A program made the translations under genes and the position numbers. A stretch of 64,000 bases of DNA from DATGLG01 sp035294245 (GTDB lineage Bacteria; Pseudomonadota; Alphaproteobacteria; JACZXZ01), in contig DATGLG010000037.1 of assembly GCA_035294245.1 (NCBI GenBank), positions 1-64,000 of the forward strand. The letters are read 5' to 3'. The notes beneath the pieces were generated by a model, which was given only the letters and a program-made list of their open reading frames with translations, was not told where the DNA came from and ran no database searches. Shown piece after piece: positions 7,215 through 15,528 of the stretch (its first letter is position 1; every line of letters starts with the position of its first letter).

Positions 7215-9680
7215 ATGACGGAAGACATCAAACGCCTCTTAGCAAGTGCTCTGGAGGGGCGCCGCCCGTCTCATGACGAAGCGCTCGCTTTGGCGACGTG
7301 TGAAGACCTCTCCGGCCTCATGACCGTCGCAGCAGCGCTCCGCGATTCCGCGCATGGCATTATGGTTTCTTACTCTCGCAAGGTCTTCATCCCGCTCACC
7401 CAGCTTTGTCGGGATGTCTGCCATTATTGCACCTTCGCTCATGCGCCACGCACCGGCGAGCGCGCTTACTTGCCCCGGGACGAGGTCCTTGCAATCGCTC
7501 GTGCCGGCGCCGAAGCCGGCTGCAAGGAGGCCCTGTTCACATTGGGTGACAAGCCGGAGATGCGCTACAGGGTTGCGCGCGAGGAGCTGGAGCGGCTTGG
7601 CCATCCCACCACGCTCTCCTATCTCGCCGAGATGTGCCGGCTCGTGTTTCACGAAACCGGGCTGCTACCCCATGTAAATCCCGGCGTGATGTCGGCGGAA
7701 GAGATCAGCATGCTGCGAGCCGTCTCCGTGTCGCAGGGGATCATGCTGGAAAGCGCCTCCGATCGCCTATGCGAGAGGGGTGGGCCACATTTCGGCAGCC
7801 CCGACAAGCGACCGGCGGTGCGGCTGGCGACGATCGCCGCAGCAGGTGCGGCGGATGTTCCCTTCACCTCGGGCATTCTTATCGGCATCGGCGAGACCCG
7901 GCGGGAGCGCATCGAGGCGCTGCTCGCATTGCGTGACCTGCACGACCGCTACGGGCATCTCCAGGAGATCATTATCCAGAACTTTCGCGCCAAGCCGGAC
8001 ACGCGCATGGCGGCAATGCCCGACGCTGCGCTCGCCGATCATCTCTGGACGATCGCGGTCGCCCGCATCATCTTCGGCGGAGAAATGGGAATCCAGGCGC
8101 CGCCAAACCTTCAACCCGGCGTATTGGCGGCGCTCATCGACGCTGGGATAAATGATTGGGGCGGCGTCTCACCCGTGACGCCCGACCACGTCAATCCCGA
8201 GGCGCCGTGGCCTCATCTCGCGGCTCTAGCGCACGAGACGGCCGCGGCTGGCAAGCATCTCGTCGAGCGCCTGGCTATCTATCCGAGTTTTGCGCAATCG
8301 CCGATGCGGTGGCTTGATGATCGGCTCCTCACGGCTGTCATGCGGCGCGTCGACGCCGCGGGCTTGGCGCGGACGGACGACTGGTCGCCCGGCGCACTCG
8401 CTGCCGTCCCCGAGGCCGGCGCGGCTCTGGTAGTGAGGCGCGCGCAGGACGGTATCGAGCCCCGGCTCAGCCGCATTCTTGCGAAAGCGAGCGACGGCCA
8501 GGCACTCGAAGAGAACGAGATCGCCCGGCTTTTCGCGGCTCATGGTCCCGAGTTCAGCGCGGTTTGTGCCGCCGCCGATCGGCTACGCGAAGCCGTCAAT
8601 GGCGACGTTGTCAGCTATGTCGTCAATCGCAACATCAACTATACAAATGTTTGCTATTTTCGTTGCCAGTTTTGCGCCTTCTCAAAGGGGAAGCTGAGCG
8701 AGAACCTGCGTGGTCGGCCCTACAATCTTGACCTCGATGAGATCAAGCGCCGCGTGCGCGAGGCGTGGGCGCGCGGCGCCACCGAAGTCTGCATGCAAGG
8801 GGGCATCCATCCAGAATATACCGGCGCCACCTATCTCGCGATCTGTCACGCCGTGAAAGATGCCGAGCCGGACATGCATATTCATGCCTTCTCGCCGCTC
8901 GAGGTCTGGCAAGGTGCAAAGACGCTGGGCATGAGCCTTGTCGGTTTTTTGGCCGAGCTGCGGGCGGCGGGCCTTGGAACCTTGCCGGGTACCGCGGCGG
9001 AGATCCTCGACGACGAGGTGCGGGCTGTCCTTTGCCCGGACAAGCTATCAACTGATCAGTGGCTCGAGGTGATGGCGGCCGCCCATGCCGCCGGCTTTCG
9101 TACCACTGCAACGATCATGTATGGCCACATTGAAAAGCCGGCGCATTGGGCCCGGCATCTGCTTCGCCTGCGCGAGCTGCAGGCGCGCACGGGCGGGTTC
9201 ACGGAATTCGTGCCGCTCCCCTTCGTGCATATGGAGGCGCCGCTTTACCTCAAAGGGAAGGCGCGCCGCGGTCCGAGCTTCAGGGAGGCCGTTTTGATGC
9301 ACGCCGTGGCACGACTTGCGCTGCATCCCCTCATTCCGAATATCCAGACATCCTGGGTGAAAATGGGCCCGCACGGTGTGGCAGTCTGCCTGCGCGCCGG
9401 CGCCAACGACCTGGGCGGCACGCTGATGAATGAGACGATCACCCGCTCAGCCGGCGCGGGCCATGGCGAGGAGATGCCGCCCGAGGAGATGGATGCGCTG
9501 ATTCGCTCCCTCGACCGAGCGCCGCGTCAGCGCACGACACTCTATGGCGATGCGCCGACCGAGCGACGGGACGCTTCCTATGGCGCGCCGGCCCTTTCCC
9601 CGATCGCCAACACAGCAGCCCGCCGTTACGACCGCACGACCAAGCCGCGCGAGCTGGTTCGCGCGGGCCCGAGCACATAA
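7215..9680 (+). CDS. fbiC: Fused Fo synthase (CofG-CofH, FbiC)
   Basis: This 821-residue protein joins two radical SAM enzymes that make the deazaflavin Fo from tyrosine and 5-amino-6-ribitylamino-uracil. The CofG half comes first, with its CX3CX2C cluster at C65, C69 and C72 (CRDVCHYC). The CofH half follows, with C480, C484 and C487 (CYFRCQFC). The link around residues 380-440 is low-conservation. The order and fusion match actinobacterial FbiC, whereas archaea use separate genes. The ATG at 7215 has AAGGA upstream; an in-frame GTG at 7197 overlaps the cofC stop. The gene ends the F420 operon and faces the convergent oxidoreductase gene. Confidence 0.95.
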   Translation: MTEDIKRLLASALEGRRPSHDEALALATCEDLSGLMTVAAALRDSAHGIMVSYSRKVFIPLTQLCRDVCHYCTFAHAPRTGERAYLPRDEVLAIARAGAEAGCKEALFTLGDKPEMRYRVAREELERLGHPTTLSYLAEMCRLVFHETGLLPHVNPGVMSAEEISMLRAVSVSQGIMLESASDRLCERGGPHFGSPDKRPAVRLATIAAAGAADVPFTSGILIGIGETRRERIEALLALRDLHDRYGHLQEIIIQNFRAKPDTRMAAMPDAALADHLWTIAVARIIFGGEMGIQAPPNLQPGVLAALIDAGINDWGGVSPVTPDHVNPEAPWPHLAALAHETAAAGKHLVERLAIYPSFAQSPMRWLDDRLLTAVMRRVDAAGLARTDDWSPGALAAVPEAGAALVVRRAQDGIEPRLSRILAKASDGQALEENEIARLFAAHGPEFSAVCAAADRLREAVNGDVVSYVVNRNINYTNVCYFRCQFCAFSKGKLSENLRGRPYNLDLDEIKRRVREAWARGATEVCMQGGIHPEYTGATYLAICHAVKDAEPDMHIHAFSPLEVWQGAKTLGMSLVGFLAELRAAGLGTLPGTAAEILDDEVRAVLCPDKLSTDQWLEVMAAAHAAGFRTTATIMYGHIEKPAHWARHLLRLRELQARTGGFTEFVPLPFVHMEAPLYLKGKARRGPSFREAVLMHAVARLALHPLIPNIQTSWVKMGPHGVAVCLRAGANDLGGTLMNETITRSAGAGHGEEMPPEEMDALIRSLDRAPRQRTTLYGDAPTERRDASYGAPALSPIANTAARRYDRTTKPRELVRAGPST

Positions 9681-9703
9681 ATCGTGGGGTTGACAGGAAA
9701 GAG

Positions 9704-9734
9704 AAGCGGGAAGCGTCGCGCAGCGGAGCCTCCC
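9704..9734. terminator. Possible bidirectional terminator hairpin
   Basis: GCGGGAAGC and GCCTCCCGC (9704-9712 and 9726-9734) can pair with one mismatch around a 13-nt loop. They lie between the convergent ends of fbiC and the oxidoreductase gene. No good T-run follows on either strand, so the call is tentative. Confidence 0.35.
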
Positions 9735-9764
9735 GCAAGTTTCAGTTGGCCGATTCCCAGCGCC

Positions 9765-10718
9765 TCAGGCCCTGAGACGCGGCAGGATCTCCTTCGCGAT
9801 GATCTCGACCTGTTCCATGCGATACTCGAACGGCACGAAGATGATCTTCTGCACCCCGACCTTGAGATGCGCCTTGAGCTGGGCGACGCACTCGTCGATC
9901 GTGCCCATAATCGCCGAGTCCTTCGTCGACTCGCTCCATGCCGCGTAGTCCCATTCCTTGGTGAGCCACTGCATCATCGGCCCTTCGACCTCGGCACGCG
10001 TTCTGCCGACGCAGATCGGAAGCTGGTTGCAATTGAGAAGCGTGGCTGGATCCTTGCCGGCTTCTTTGGCGAAGCCGATGATCTTGTCCCAGGATTTGGT
10101 GAAGCTTTCGGGTGTGTAGAAGTAAGTCAGCCAGCCGTCGCCGGTTACTGCGGCGCGCTTGAGCACGCGGTCGACATAACCGCCGATCAGGATCGGCGGG
10201 CGCGGCTTCTGATAGGGCTTGGGGAACATCACCGAGCCGCGCAGATGATAGGGTGGATACTCGCCGTCAACGAGATTCTCGGTCCAAAGCCGCGTCATGA
10301 TCTCGATATTCTGATCCATGATCTTGCCGCGCTTCTCGAATGGCACGCCGACGGCATCGAACTCGCGCTTGTACCAGCCCGAGGCCATGCCCAGGACGAG
10401 CCGCCCCTTCGAGATCTGGTCGATGCTTGAGAGCTGCTTTGCGAGCACGAGGGGATTACGCAACGGCAGCACGAGAATACCGGTCCCGAGCTTGATCTTC
10501 CTCGTGCGTGCGGCGACGGCGGTCAGCAACGAAAGCGCGTCGATGATGGGAAAATGGGGGTCGACGCCGAGCAGGATATGATCCCATACCCAGAGGGAGT
10601 CGAAGCCGAGCTCCTCCATCCTGACGCCATATTCGATGAGCTGCTGAGCATCGGGAAGTTGCGGATACGCCGTGAAATTCCGCATCGCGATGCCGTATTG
10701 ATTCGACAATCCAGCCAT
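9765..10718 (-). CDS. LLM-class F420-dependent oxidoreductase (luciferase-like)
   Basis: This 317-residue protein is a bacterial-luciferase-like TIM barrel. Segments such as EELGFDSLWVWDHI, TGILVLPLRNPLVLAKQL, SKGRLVLGMASGW, the EKRG of GVPFEKRGKIMDQ and PILIGGY fit the F420-dependent LLM group. These enzymes use F420H2 to reduce, or F420 to oxidise, small organic substrates. The ATG at 10718 has a GAGG just upstream; an in-frame ATG at 10763 lacks one. It is the last gene of the PLP-enzyme/CoA-transferase operon, 48 nt after the beta subunit. This places an F420-dependent step inside that catabolic pathway. FMN-dependent LLM monooxygenases are an alternative, but the adjacent F420 genes favour F420. 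Confidence 0.87.
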   Translation of the reverse strand: MAGLSNQYGIAMRNFTAYPQLPDAQQLIEYGVRMEELGFDSLWVWDHILLGVDPHFPIIDALSLLTAVAARTRKIKLGTGILVLPLRNPLVLAKQLSSIDQISKGRLVLGMASGWYKREFDAVGVPFEKRGKIMDQNIEIMTRLWTENLVDGEYPPYHLRGSVMFPKPYQKPRPPILIGGYVDRVLKRAAVTGDGWLTYFYTPESFTKSWDKIIGFAKEAGKDPATLLNCNQLPICVGRTRAEVEGPMMQWLTKEWDYAAWSESTKDSAIMGTIDECVAQLKAHLKVGVQKIIFVPFEYRMEQVEIIAKEILPRLRA

Positions 10719-10766
10719 ATATCCTCGTTCCCCCTGATGATGTTGGGTTGCTGCCCGCGGCAAGCG

Positions 10767-11567
10767 CTACGCGGTATAGAGCTTTTCCGGATCCAGATGG
10801 CGTAGAACCGCGAGCTCGCGCTCCGAAGGCGGCTCGGTGGTCACCACATTCTTGTCGACCAGCAGCTCGAAGCCCGTGTTCGCCTGCACTTGATCGACCG
10901 AGACGCCGGGATGGAGAGCCAGCACCTTCATCCGCTTCGAATTCTCATCGAAGCCCATGATGGCAAGGTCCGTCACCACCCGATACATGCCGCCAGCGAG
11001 AAGACCCGAATCCTTGCGGCTGCTTCCGCCGTGGACGAAGCCGGGGCTGGTGATGAAGTCGACATTCGCGACGAAGCGCCGCTTCTCGTGCTTCATCGCA
11101 ACGATCATCTGGGTCAGGCTTGATATATCGTTGCCGCCGCCCGTCCCCGGCAGCCGAATCGTCGGATTGGCCGGGTCGCCGATGAAGGAGCTGTTCAGGT
11201 TGCCGTACTGATCGATCTGCGCGCCGCCCATGAAGCCGATATCCACATAGCCGCGCTGCAGCAACAACAGCACGTCGGTGCTGCTCAGCACCATATTGGC
11301 ACGACGGGTGCAGCGTTGCTCGTTGGTTGAGGGCGGGAGCTCGCCCGGCACCACGAAGGCGCCGATGGTTCCTCCCTCGAAGAGGATGGTGAGGCCCGGG
11401 CCGTGAAGGCGTTGAGCAAGTGTTGCGGCGAGGAGCGGGATGCCGACGCCCGCAAATACGACCTGGCCGTCCTTGAGAAGCCGCCCACTCATGACCGCCA
11501 GCAATTCGCTGGCGGTGTAGTCGCGCTGATCCGCTTCCTTCATCTTTGTCATCGCATCAGTCGTCAT
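10767..11567 (-). CDS. CoA-transferase family I, subunit beta
   Basis: This 266-residue protein resembles the B subunit of glutaconate/3-oxoacid CoA-transferases. Segments include YTASELLAVMSGRLLKDG, VFAGVGIPLLAATLAQR, GYVDIGFMGGAQIDQYGNLN and RLPGTGGGNDI. It pairs with the alpha subunit directly upstream. Together they move CoA from a donor such as acetyl- or succinyl-CoA to a carboxylic acid. ATG 11567 is preceded by GGGAGAAG and overlaps the alpha-subunit end by 11 bp. The substrate is unknown; the operon suggests an acid produced by, or feeding, the PLP enzyme. Confidence 0.87.
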   Translation of the reverse strand: MTTDAMTKMKEADQRDYTASELLAVMSGRLLKDGQVVFAGVGIPLLAATLAQRLHGPGLTILFEGGTIGAFVVPGELPPSTNEQRCTRRANMVLSSTDVLLLLQRGYVDIGFMGGAQIDQYGNLNSSFIGDPANPTIRLPGTGGGNDISSLTQMIVAMKHEKRRFVANVDFITSPGFVHGGSSRKDSGLLAGGMYRVVTDLAIMGFDENSKRMKVLALHPGVSVDQVQANTGFELLVDKNVVTTEPPSERELAVLRHLDPEKLYTA

Positions 11568-12510
11568 GGATGCTTCTCCCGCGCCGAGCGGCATCCAGCA
11601 TCTCCTCGGTTCCGAGGAGCGAGAGATACTCGGCCCAATTCCTCGGTCCGTAGAAGTAGTGATCGAGATACTCGGAAATGCCCTTGATCGGATCCTTCTT
11701 CACGAGGCCGGCATAGTAGTCGTGGTGCTTGAAGAAGGGCTCGTAGACGCCGTAGCATTCGTGCGGTGCGCAGCCGAACGGGACCTCGACCACCGCGTCC
11801 ACCGTGAAGAACGGGATCTTGGTGTGGTCCGGGCGGCGGCGGATCTGGTCATTGGAGACGACCCGCTCCGTGGTCAATATGACTCGCTTGGCGGCCATCG
11901 CCAGATCGATGTCCATGAACTGCAGCCCATCCATCTGGGCATTGCCATAGGCATCGCAGCGCTGCACATGGATCAGCGCCACGTCGGGATTTAGGGCGGG
12001 GATCAACACCAGCCTCTCGCCCGTGAAGGGGCATTCGATCTCGCGCACTTCGGGGCGCAGTTTGATGACGTCGGAGCCGAGCATCGAGCGCATGGGAAGG
12101 AACGGTACCCCCATGCCGCCGGCGCGGAAGCGCATGCCCATCGCCATGTGGCTCCACTCGTCGAAGCGGGCCTTGTTGGACTCGGTATAATGCCGCATCA
12201 CCCGCGACACGCCCCAGACGATGCCGTGACTGAACCAGCTCGTGATGATGTGATTGCAGGCGCCCGTTGCAAAGAGCAGCTCGCCCTCGTTGGAGGTGAT
12301 GCTGCGCATGCAGGTGAGGCCCTTCTTGCCGGCACGGATGAGCGCCCAGATCATTGCGATCGGCGTCCGCGAAAGCGTACTGCCGCCGATCCCGACCTGG
12401 TCGCCATCCTCGACCAGCTTGGTTGCCTCTTCGAGCGTCATCACCTTCTCGCGCAGGCTCCGATCCCGCTCGGCGGTCTTGCGCCGCAACTCCAGATAAG
12501 GCTCGATCAA
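11557..12510 (-). CDS. CoA-transferase family I, subunit alpha (TTG start)
   Basis: This protein of about 317 residues resembles the A subunit of glutaconate CoA-transferase. It has VEDGDQVGIGGSTLSRTP near residue 30 and, further on, EIECPFTGERLVLIPALNPDVALIH. The open frame extends upstream into the PLP gene, but a TTG at 12510 follows GGAGG with 6-nt spacing and gives a start 50 nt after the previous stop, so I prefer it. The beta subunit overlaps its 3' end, as usual for these heterodimers. Confidence 0.85.
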   Translation of the reverse strand: MIEPYLELRRKTAERDRSLREKVMTLEEATKLVEDGDQVGIGGSTLSRTPIAMIWALIRAGKKGLTCMRSITSNEGELLFATGACNHIITSWFSHGIVWGVSRVMRHYTESNKARFDEWSHMAMGMRFRAGGMGVPFLPMRSMLGSDVIKLRPEVREIECPFTGERLVLIPALNPDVALIHVQRCDAYGNAQMDGLQFMDIDLAMAAKRVILTTERVVSNDQIRRRPDHTKIPFFTVDAVVEVPFGCAPHECYGVYEPFFKHHDYYAGLVKKDPIKGISEYLDHYFYGPRNWAEYLSLLGTEEMLDAARRGRSIHDD

Positions 12511-12560
12511 ACCTTTCCTCCGTTCCCCGCCTTGCCGAGGGATTGCATTGCTGGCCACAG

Positions 12561-14060
12561 TCAGCTCGGCCGATTGACGGCCGTTTCGCGATTGAACTTC
12601 CCGATGAGCTCGTCCCACGCGGGCACCGCCGCCTGCAGCTTGCGCCAAAAGCTCTGGTCGCGGCGCCGGTCGAAGTCCTCGACCGAGACACCCTGCTGCT
12701 CGACCCAGGTGTAATACCCAAGATTGAAGATGCGCTTCCGATCGGCATGGGTAAGCTCGATCAGATGATCATCGGCGGCGCCCAGGAGGTGCTGGCCGAA
12801 ACTCTCTCCGGCGCAAATCTCGTCGAAGCCATCGGGGTAGTGCACGCCCTCGAACTTCTTGCGCTCGCTGTTATAGAGGGCCGCGCTGTCGGTCGCCACG
12901 GTAATAATCACGTCGTCGGCGCCGAGATCGAGATGCTTGGCGACTTTGATCGCGGCCAGGACATTGGCGATGCCCGAGAAGCCGAGGCTGTCGAGCTGCC
13001 CGACCAGCTCGGGATCGAGCTTCCGGCGCGTGGCGAGGTACCGGCGCCCGCTCTCGCTGTTGAACAACAGATCGAGAGAATCCGTGCTGCGATCGGAGAC
13101 GCCGACCACGAGATCGGTGTTCATCACATTGTGGATGAGCGGCACGTGCTTGTCGCCGATCCCTTGGATATTGTGCTCGCCATAGCCGTTGCAGAGCAGG
13201 GTCGGGCATTCCACGGCCTCGACCGCGACGATCCTCGTGCCGAACGTGGTCTTGAGATAATCGCCCGCGGCAATCGTGCCCGCGGAGCCCGTCGCCGAGG
13301 TGAAGGCGGCGAGGCGAAGGGAAGGCTCCTTACGCCGCAGCGCTTCAAACACCGTCTCGAGGGCGGGGCCGGTACAGAAATAGTGGACCAGGTAATTGCC
13401 GAACTCCGAGAACTGGTTGAGGATGACATTCGCCGGATCACGGGAGAGCTCGGCGCATTTGTCATAAATCTCCTTCACATTGCTTTCCGTGCCTGGCGTG
13501 CGGACGATGTCGTCCGGCTGCGCCACCCAGTGCTGCAGCCATTCGAAGCGCTCGCGGCTCATTCCGGCCGGCAACACTGCGACGCCGCGGCAGCCGAGAA
13601 TGCGCGAGATGGCGACACCGCCGCGGCAATAATTCCCGGTGGAAGGCCAGACCGCCTTGTGCGCGACCGGATCGAACTGTCCTGTGACCAGACGCGGAGC
13701 CAGGCAGCCATAGGCGGCGAGGACCTTGTGCGCGCCGATCATCGGAAAATAGCGGCCGAGCACCGTTACGATGCGCGCCTTGACGCCGGTGAGCGCTTCC
13801 GGGAGATCGAGATAGGCGGGTATCGCCTGGCGCTTGGTGCGATGCCTGTCATTATACCAATGGACGCGGAAGAGATTGCTGGCTCGGGGCGCGTCGGGCT
13901 CCACCCCGTCGAGCGCTGCGGCGATCTCCGCGGGGATGCGCGATGGATCCGCGAGCTCGGCGAAGGTCGGCAGGACAACGCGCGCGGCGCGGAGCTGCTC
14001 GACCGCCTTGCGATAGGTGGAGTGATCGATGATATCGGTGGCCAGTTCGAGCGGTGCCAT
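12561..14060 (-). CDS. PLP-dependent fold-type II enzyme (cysteine synthase/OrtB-like beta subunit)
   Basis: This protein of about 499 residues is a fold-type II PLP enzyme. IGAHKVLAAYGCLAPRL carries the probable Schiff-base lysine. WPSTGNYCRGGVAISRILG is the substrate/phosphate loop that corresponds to SSGNTG in cysteine synthase. AFTSATGSAGTIAAGDYLK probably binds the PLP phosphate. The length and the AVWPSTGNYCRGG and ESNVKEIYDKC segments recall OrtB, the beta subunit of 2-amino-4-oxopentanoate thiolase, but that is from memory and there is no OrtA beside it. The ATG at 14060 is preferred: an in-frame TTG at 14168 lies only a few nt after the predicted promoter and would leave no leader. 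It is first in an operon with CoA-transferase and an F420 oxidoreductase. Confidence 0.75.
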   Translation of the reverse strand: MAPLELATDIIDHSTYRKAVEQLRAARVVLPTFAELADPSRIPAEIAAALDGVEPDAPRASNLFRVHWYNDRHRTKRQAIPAYLDLPEALTGVKARIVTVLGRYFPMIGAHKVLAAYGCLAPRLVTGQFDPVAHKAVWPSTGNYCRGGVAISRILGCRGVAVLPAGMSRERFEWLQHWVAQPDDIVRTPGTESNVKEIYDKCAELSRDPANVILNQFSEFGNYLVHYFCTGPALETVFEALRRKEPSLRLAAFTSATGSAGTIAAGDYLKTTFGTRIVAVEAVECPTLLCNGYGEHNIQGIGDKHVPLIHNVMNTDLVVGVSDRSTDSLDLLFNSESGRRYLATRRKLDPELVGQLDSLGFSGIANVLAAIKVAKHLDLGADDVIITVATDSAALYNSERKKFEGVHYPDGFDEICAGESFGQHLLGAADDHLIELTHADRKRIFNLGYYTWVEQQGVSVEDFDRRRDQSFWRKLQAAVPAWDELIGKFNRETAVNRPS

Positions 14061-14172
14061 AAGATCCGTTTTAGCTGGAGTTTCCTCGAGAGCCCGGCCA
14101 TTGCCGCGCCGGACCGGCACGGCGACGTCATAGGCCGTGCCCTCCGATCCCGGAAAAGCCTTGACCAATATG

Positions 14173-14204
14173 CCTATCTTGTTATCGTCCTATACTTGAT
14201 ACCA
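14173..14204. promoter_or_regulatory. Putative GntR operator/promoter, site 3 (PLP operon / ABC transporter)
   Basis: This is the second copy of the 32-nt block found at 3009-3040 (27 of 32 identical). It contains the 18-mer GTCCTATACTTGATACCA at 14187-14204. Read on the minus strand, GATAAC at 14181-14186 is a possible -10 for the PLP operon. The block is also about 220 nt before the transporter operon. The shared location in two divergent gaps of the same gene block makes common regulation likely. Confidence 0.62.
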
Positions 14205-14422
14205 GATGACCTTCGCCGTCTCAATAGCCAATCGTGGCGCGAGAGGCCGCGCGGCATCCGGCGAAAGGCCTTCTGGGAGGGCGTCCGTGAGGTCCGCAAA
14301 TCGCCAAACCGGACGCCCGGCGCCGGCCCGGGCGCGGATAAGGACGGGGAGAGAGCAAGCGAGACGCCAGCGGCCCGTCCGGTGGGCGGCGCTGCTCTCG
14401 CATCGAACAGGAAGGAGGCGAC

Positions 14423-15457
14423 ATGTTTCGGTTCACATCTCTTGCGGCGGCTTGCGCCGTGGCATTGATCTTGAGTCCGGTTGCTGCGCGGGCTCAGGAC
14501 AAATTGGTCGTCAGCATCTGGGGCGGTAACTGGAAGGATGGGGCGAACGAGGCGATTGCCAAGGAGTTCACCAAGAGAACGGGAATGGGAGTCGAATTCG
14601 TCACCGGCGGCACGATGGACCGACTGACGAAGGCGAAGGTCGACAGGGGCCATCCGGAAGCCGATGTGACGTTCACGACGAGCCACGTCTCCTATCTCTA
14701 TCAATCCGACGGGCTCTACGAAAAGCTCGATATGAGCAAGCTGCCGAATGCGAAGGAGCTCTACCCGGCGGCGGATCGCAGCCCCTATTACATCGGGCTC
14801 TATTCCTATGTCTATACGCCGGCATTTCGCACCGATCTGATGCCGAAGGGCTTCAAAATTTCCTCATGGCGCGATCTCTGGTCTCCGGCGCTTAAGGGCA
14901 AGCTCGGCCTGCCCGACTTCGACCCCAGCCACATCATTATCGTCGCCGCGATGCTTTCCGGCGGCGACGCCAAGAACTGGAAGGTCGGCATCCCGCTTCT
15001 CGAGAAGCTCAAGCCGAACATCAAGACCTTCTATCAGTCCGATGCGACCAGCCAGGATCTCATGAAGACTGGGGAGACGCCGGTTCAGGTGCTGCTGTCG
15101 ATCAACGCCTATCATCAGATCTCCCAGGGCATCCCGATCCAGATCGACATTCCCAAGGAGGGCGCCGTCGTGGGGATCGACGCCGTTGGGATCAGCAAGG
15201 GGACGAAGCATCTCGATGCCGCCTACAAGTTCATCAACACGGCGCTCGATCCGTCCGTGCAGCAGCACCTCTGCGAGCTCTACAAGTGCTCGCCCATGAA
15301 CATGCATGCCAAGCTCAGCCCCGACCTGGCGAAGCTGCCGGGAATCTTCACCTCGCCGGAGCAGTGGAAGACCGAGGCCATCGTCGTCGACGACGAGGTG
15401 CGCGCCAAGGACCTGCCTGAATGGAAGAGCTGGTTCACCGAAAATATGATGCATTGA
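14423..15457 (+). CDS. ABC transporter substrate-binding protein (PotD-like, family 1)
   Basis: This 344-residue protein has a clear signal peptide (about residues 1-24, cleavage after AARA), then the type 1 solute-binding start LVVSIWGGNWKDGANEAIAKEF. It belongs to the broad polyamine/iron-type group of extracellular binding proteins. A strong GGAAGGAGG precedes the ATG. It leads a four-gene import operon (two permeases and an ATPase) and is transcribed away from the PLP operon across a shared operator. The ligand is unknown. Polyamine-like amines, amino-acid derivatives or other small organics all fit, and the PLP/CoA-transferase neighbours suggest a nitrogenous carbon source. Confidence 0.88.
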   Translation: MFRFTSLAAACAVALILSPVAARAQDKLVVSIWGGNWKDGANEAIAKEFTKRTGMGVEFVTGGTMDRLTKAKVDRGHPEADVTFTTSHVSYLYQSDGLYEKLDMSKLPNAKELYPAADRSPYYIGLYSYVYTPAFRTDLMPKGFKISSWRDLWSPALKGKLGLPDFDPSHIIIVAAMLSGGDAKNWKVGIPLLEKLKPNIKTFYQSDATSQDLMKTGETPVQVLLSINAYHQISQGIPIQIDIPKEGAVVGIDAVGISKGTKHLDAAYKFINTALDPSVQQHLCELYKCSPMNMHAKLSPDLAKLPGIFTSPEQWKTEAIVVDDEVRAKDLPEWKSWFTENMMH

Positions 15458-15466
15458 CCATGGCGC

Positions 15467-15497
15467 GGAGATAGCGCTGCAACGCGGCGCTATCTCC
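15467..15497. other. Intercistronic hairpin between binding protein and permease
   Basis: GGAGATAGCGC (15467-15477) and GCGCTATCTCC (15487-15497) form a perfect 11-bp stem with a 9-nt loop, 10 nt after the binding-protein stop. No T-run follows. Such stems often protect the 3' end of the binding-protein message or cause partial termination, giving more binding protein than permease. Confidence 0.7.
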
Positions 15498-15528
15498 CCT
15501 CCTGGAGCGCGGCGGGAAACGCATTCCC

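Noticed and set aside
12354..14468. A 704-codon plus-strand open frame opposite the PLP enzyme
   Set aside because: It overlaps a convincing enzyme, has no family motif and runs into the binding-protein signal peptide; it is an antisense shadow.
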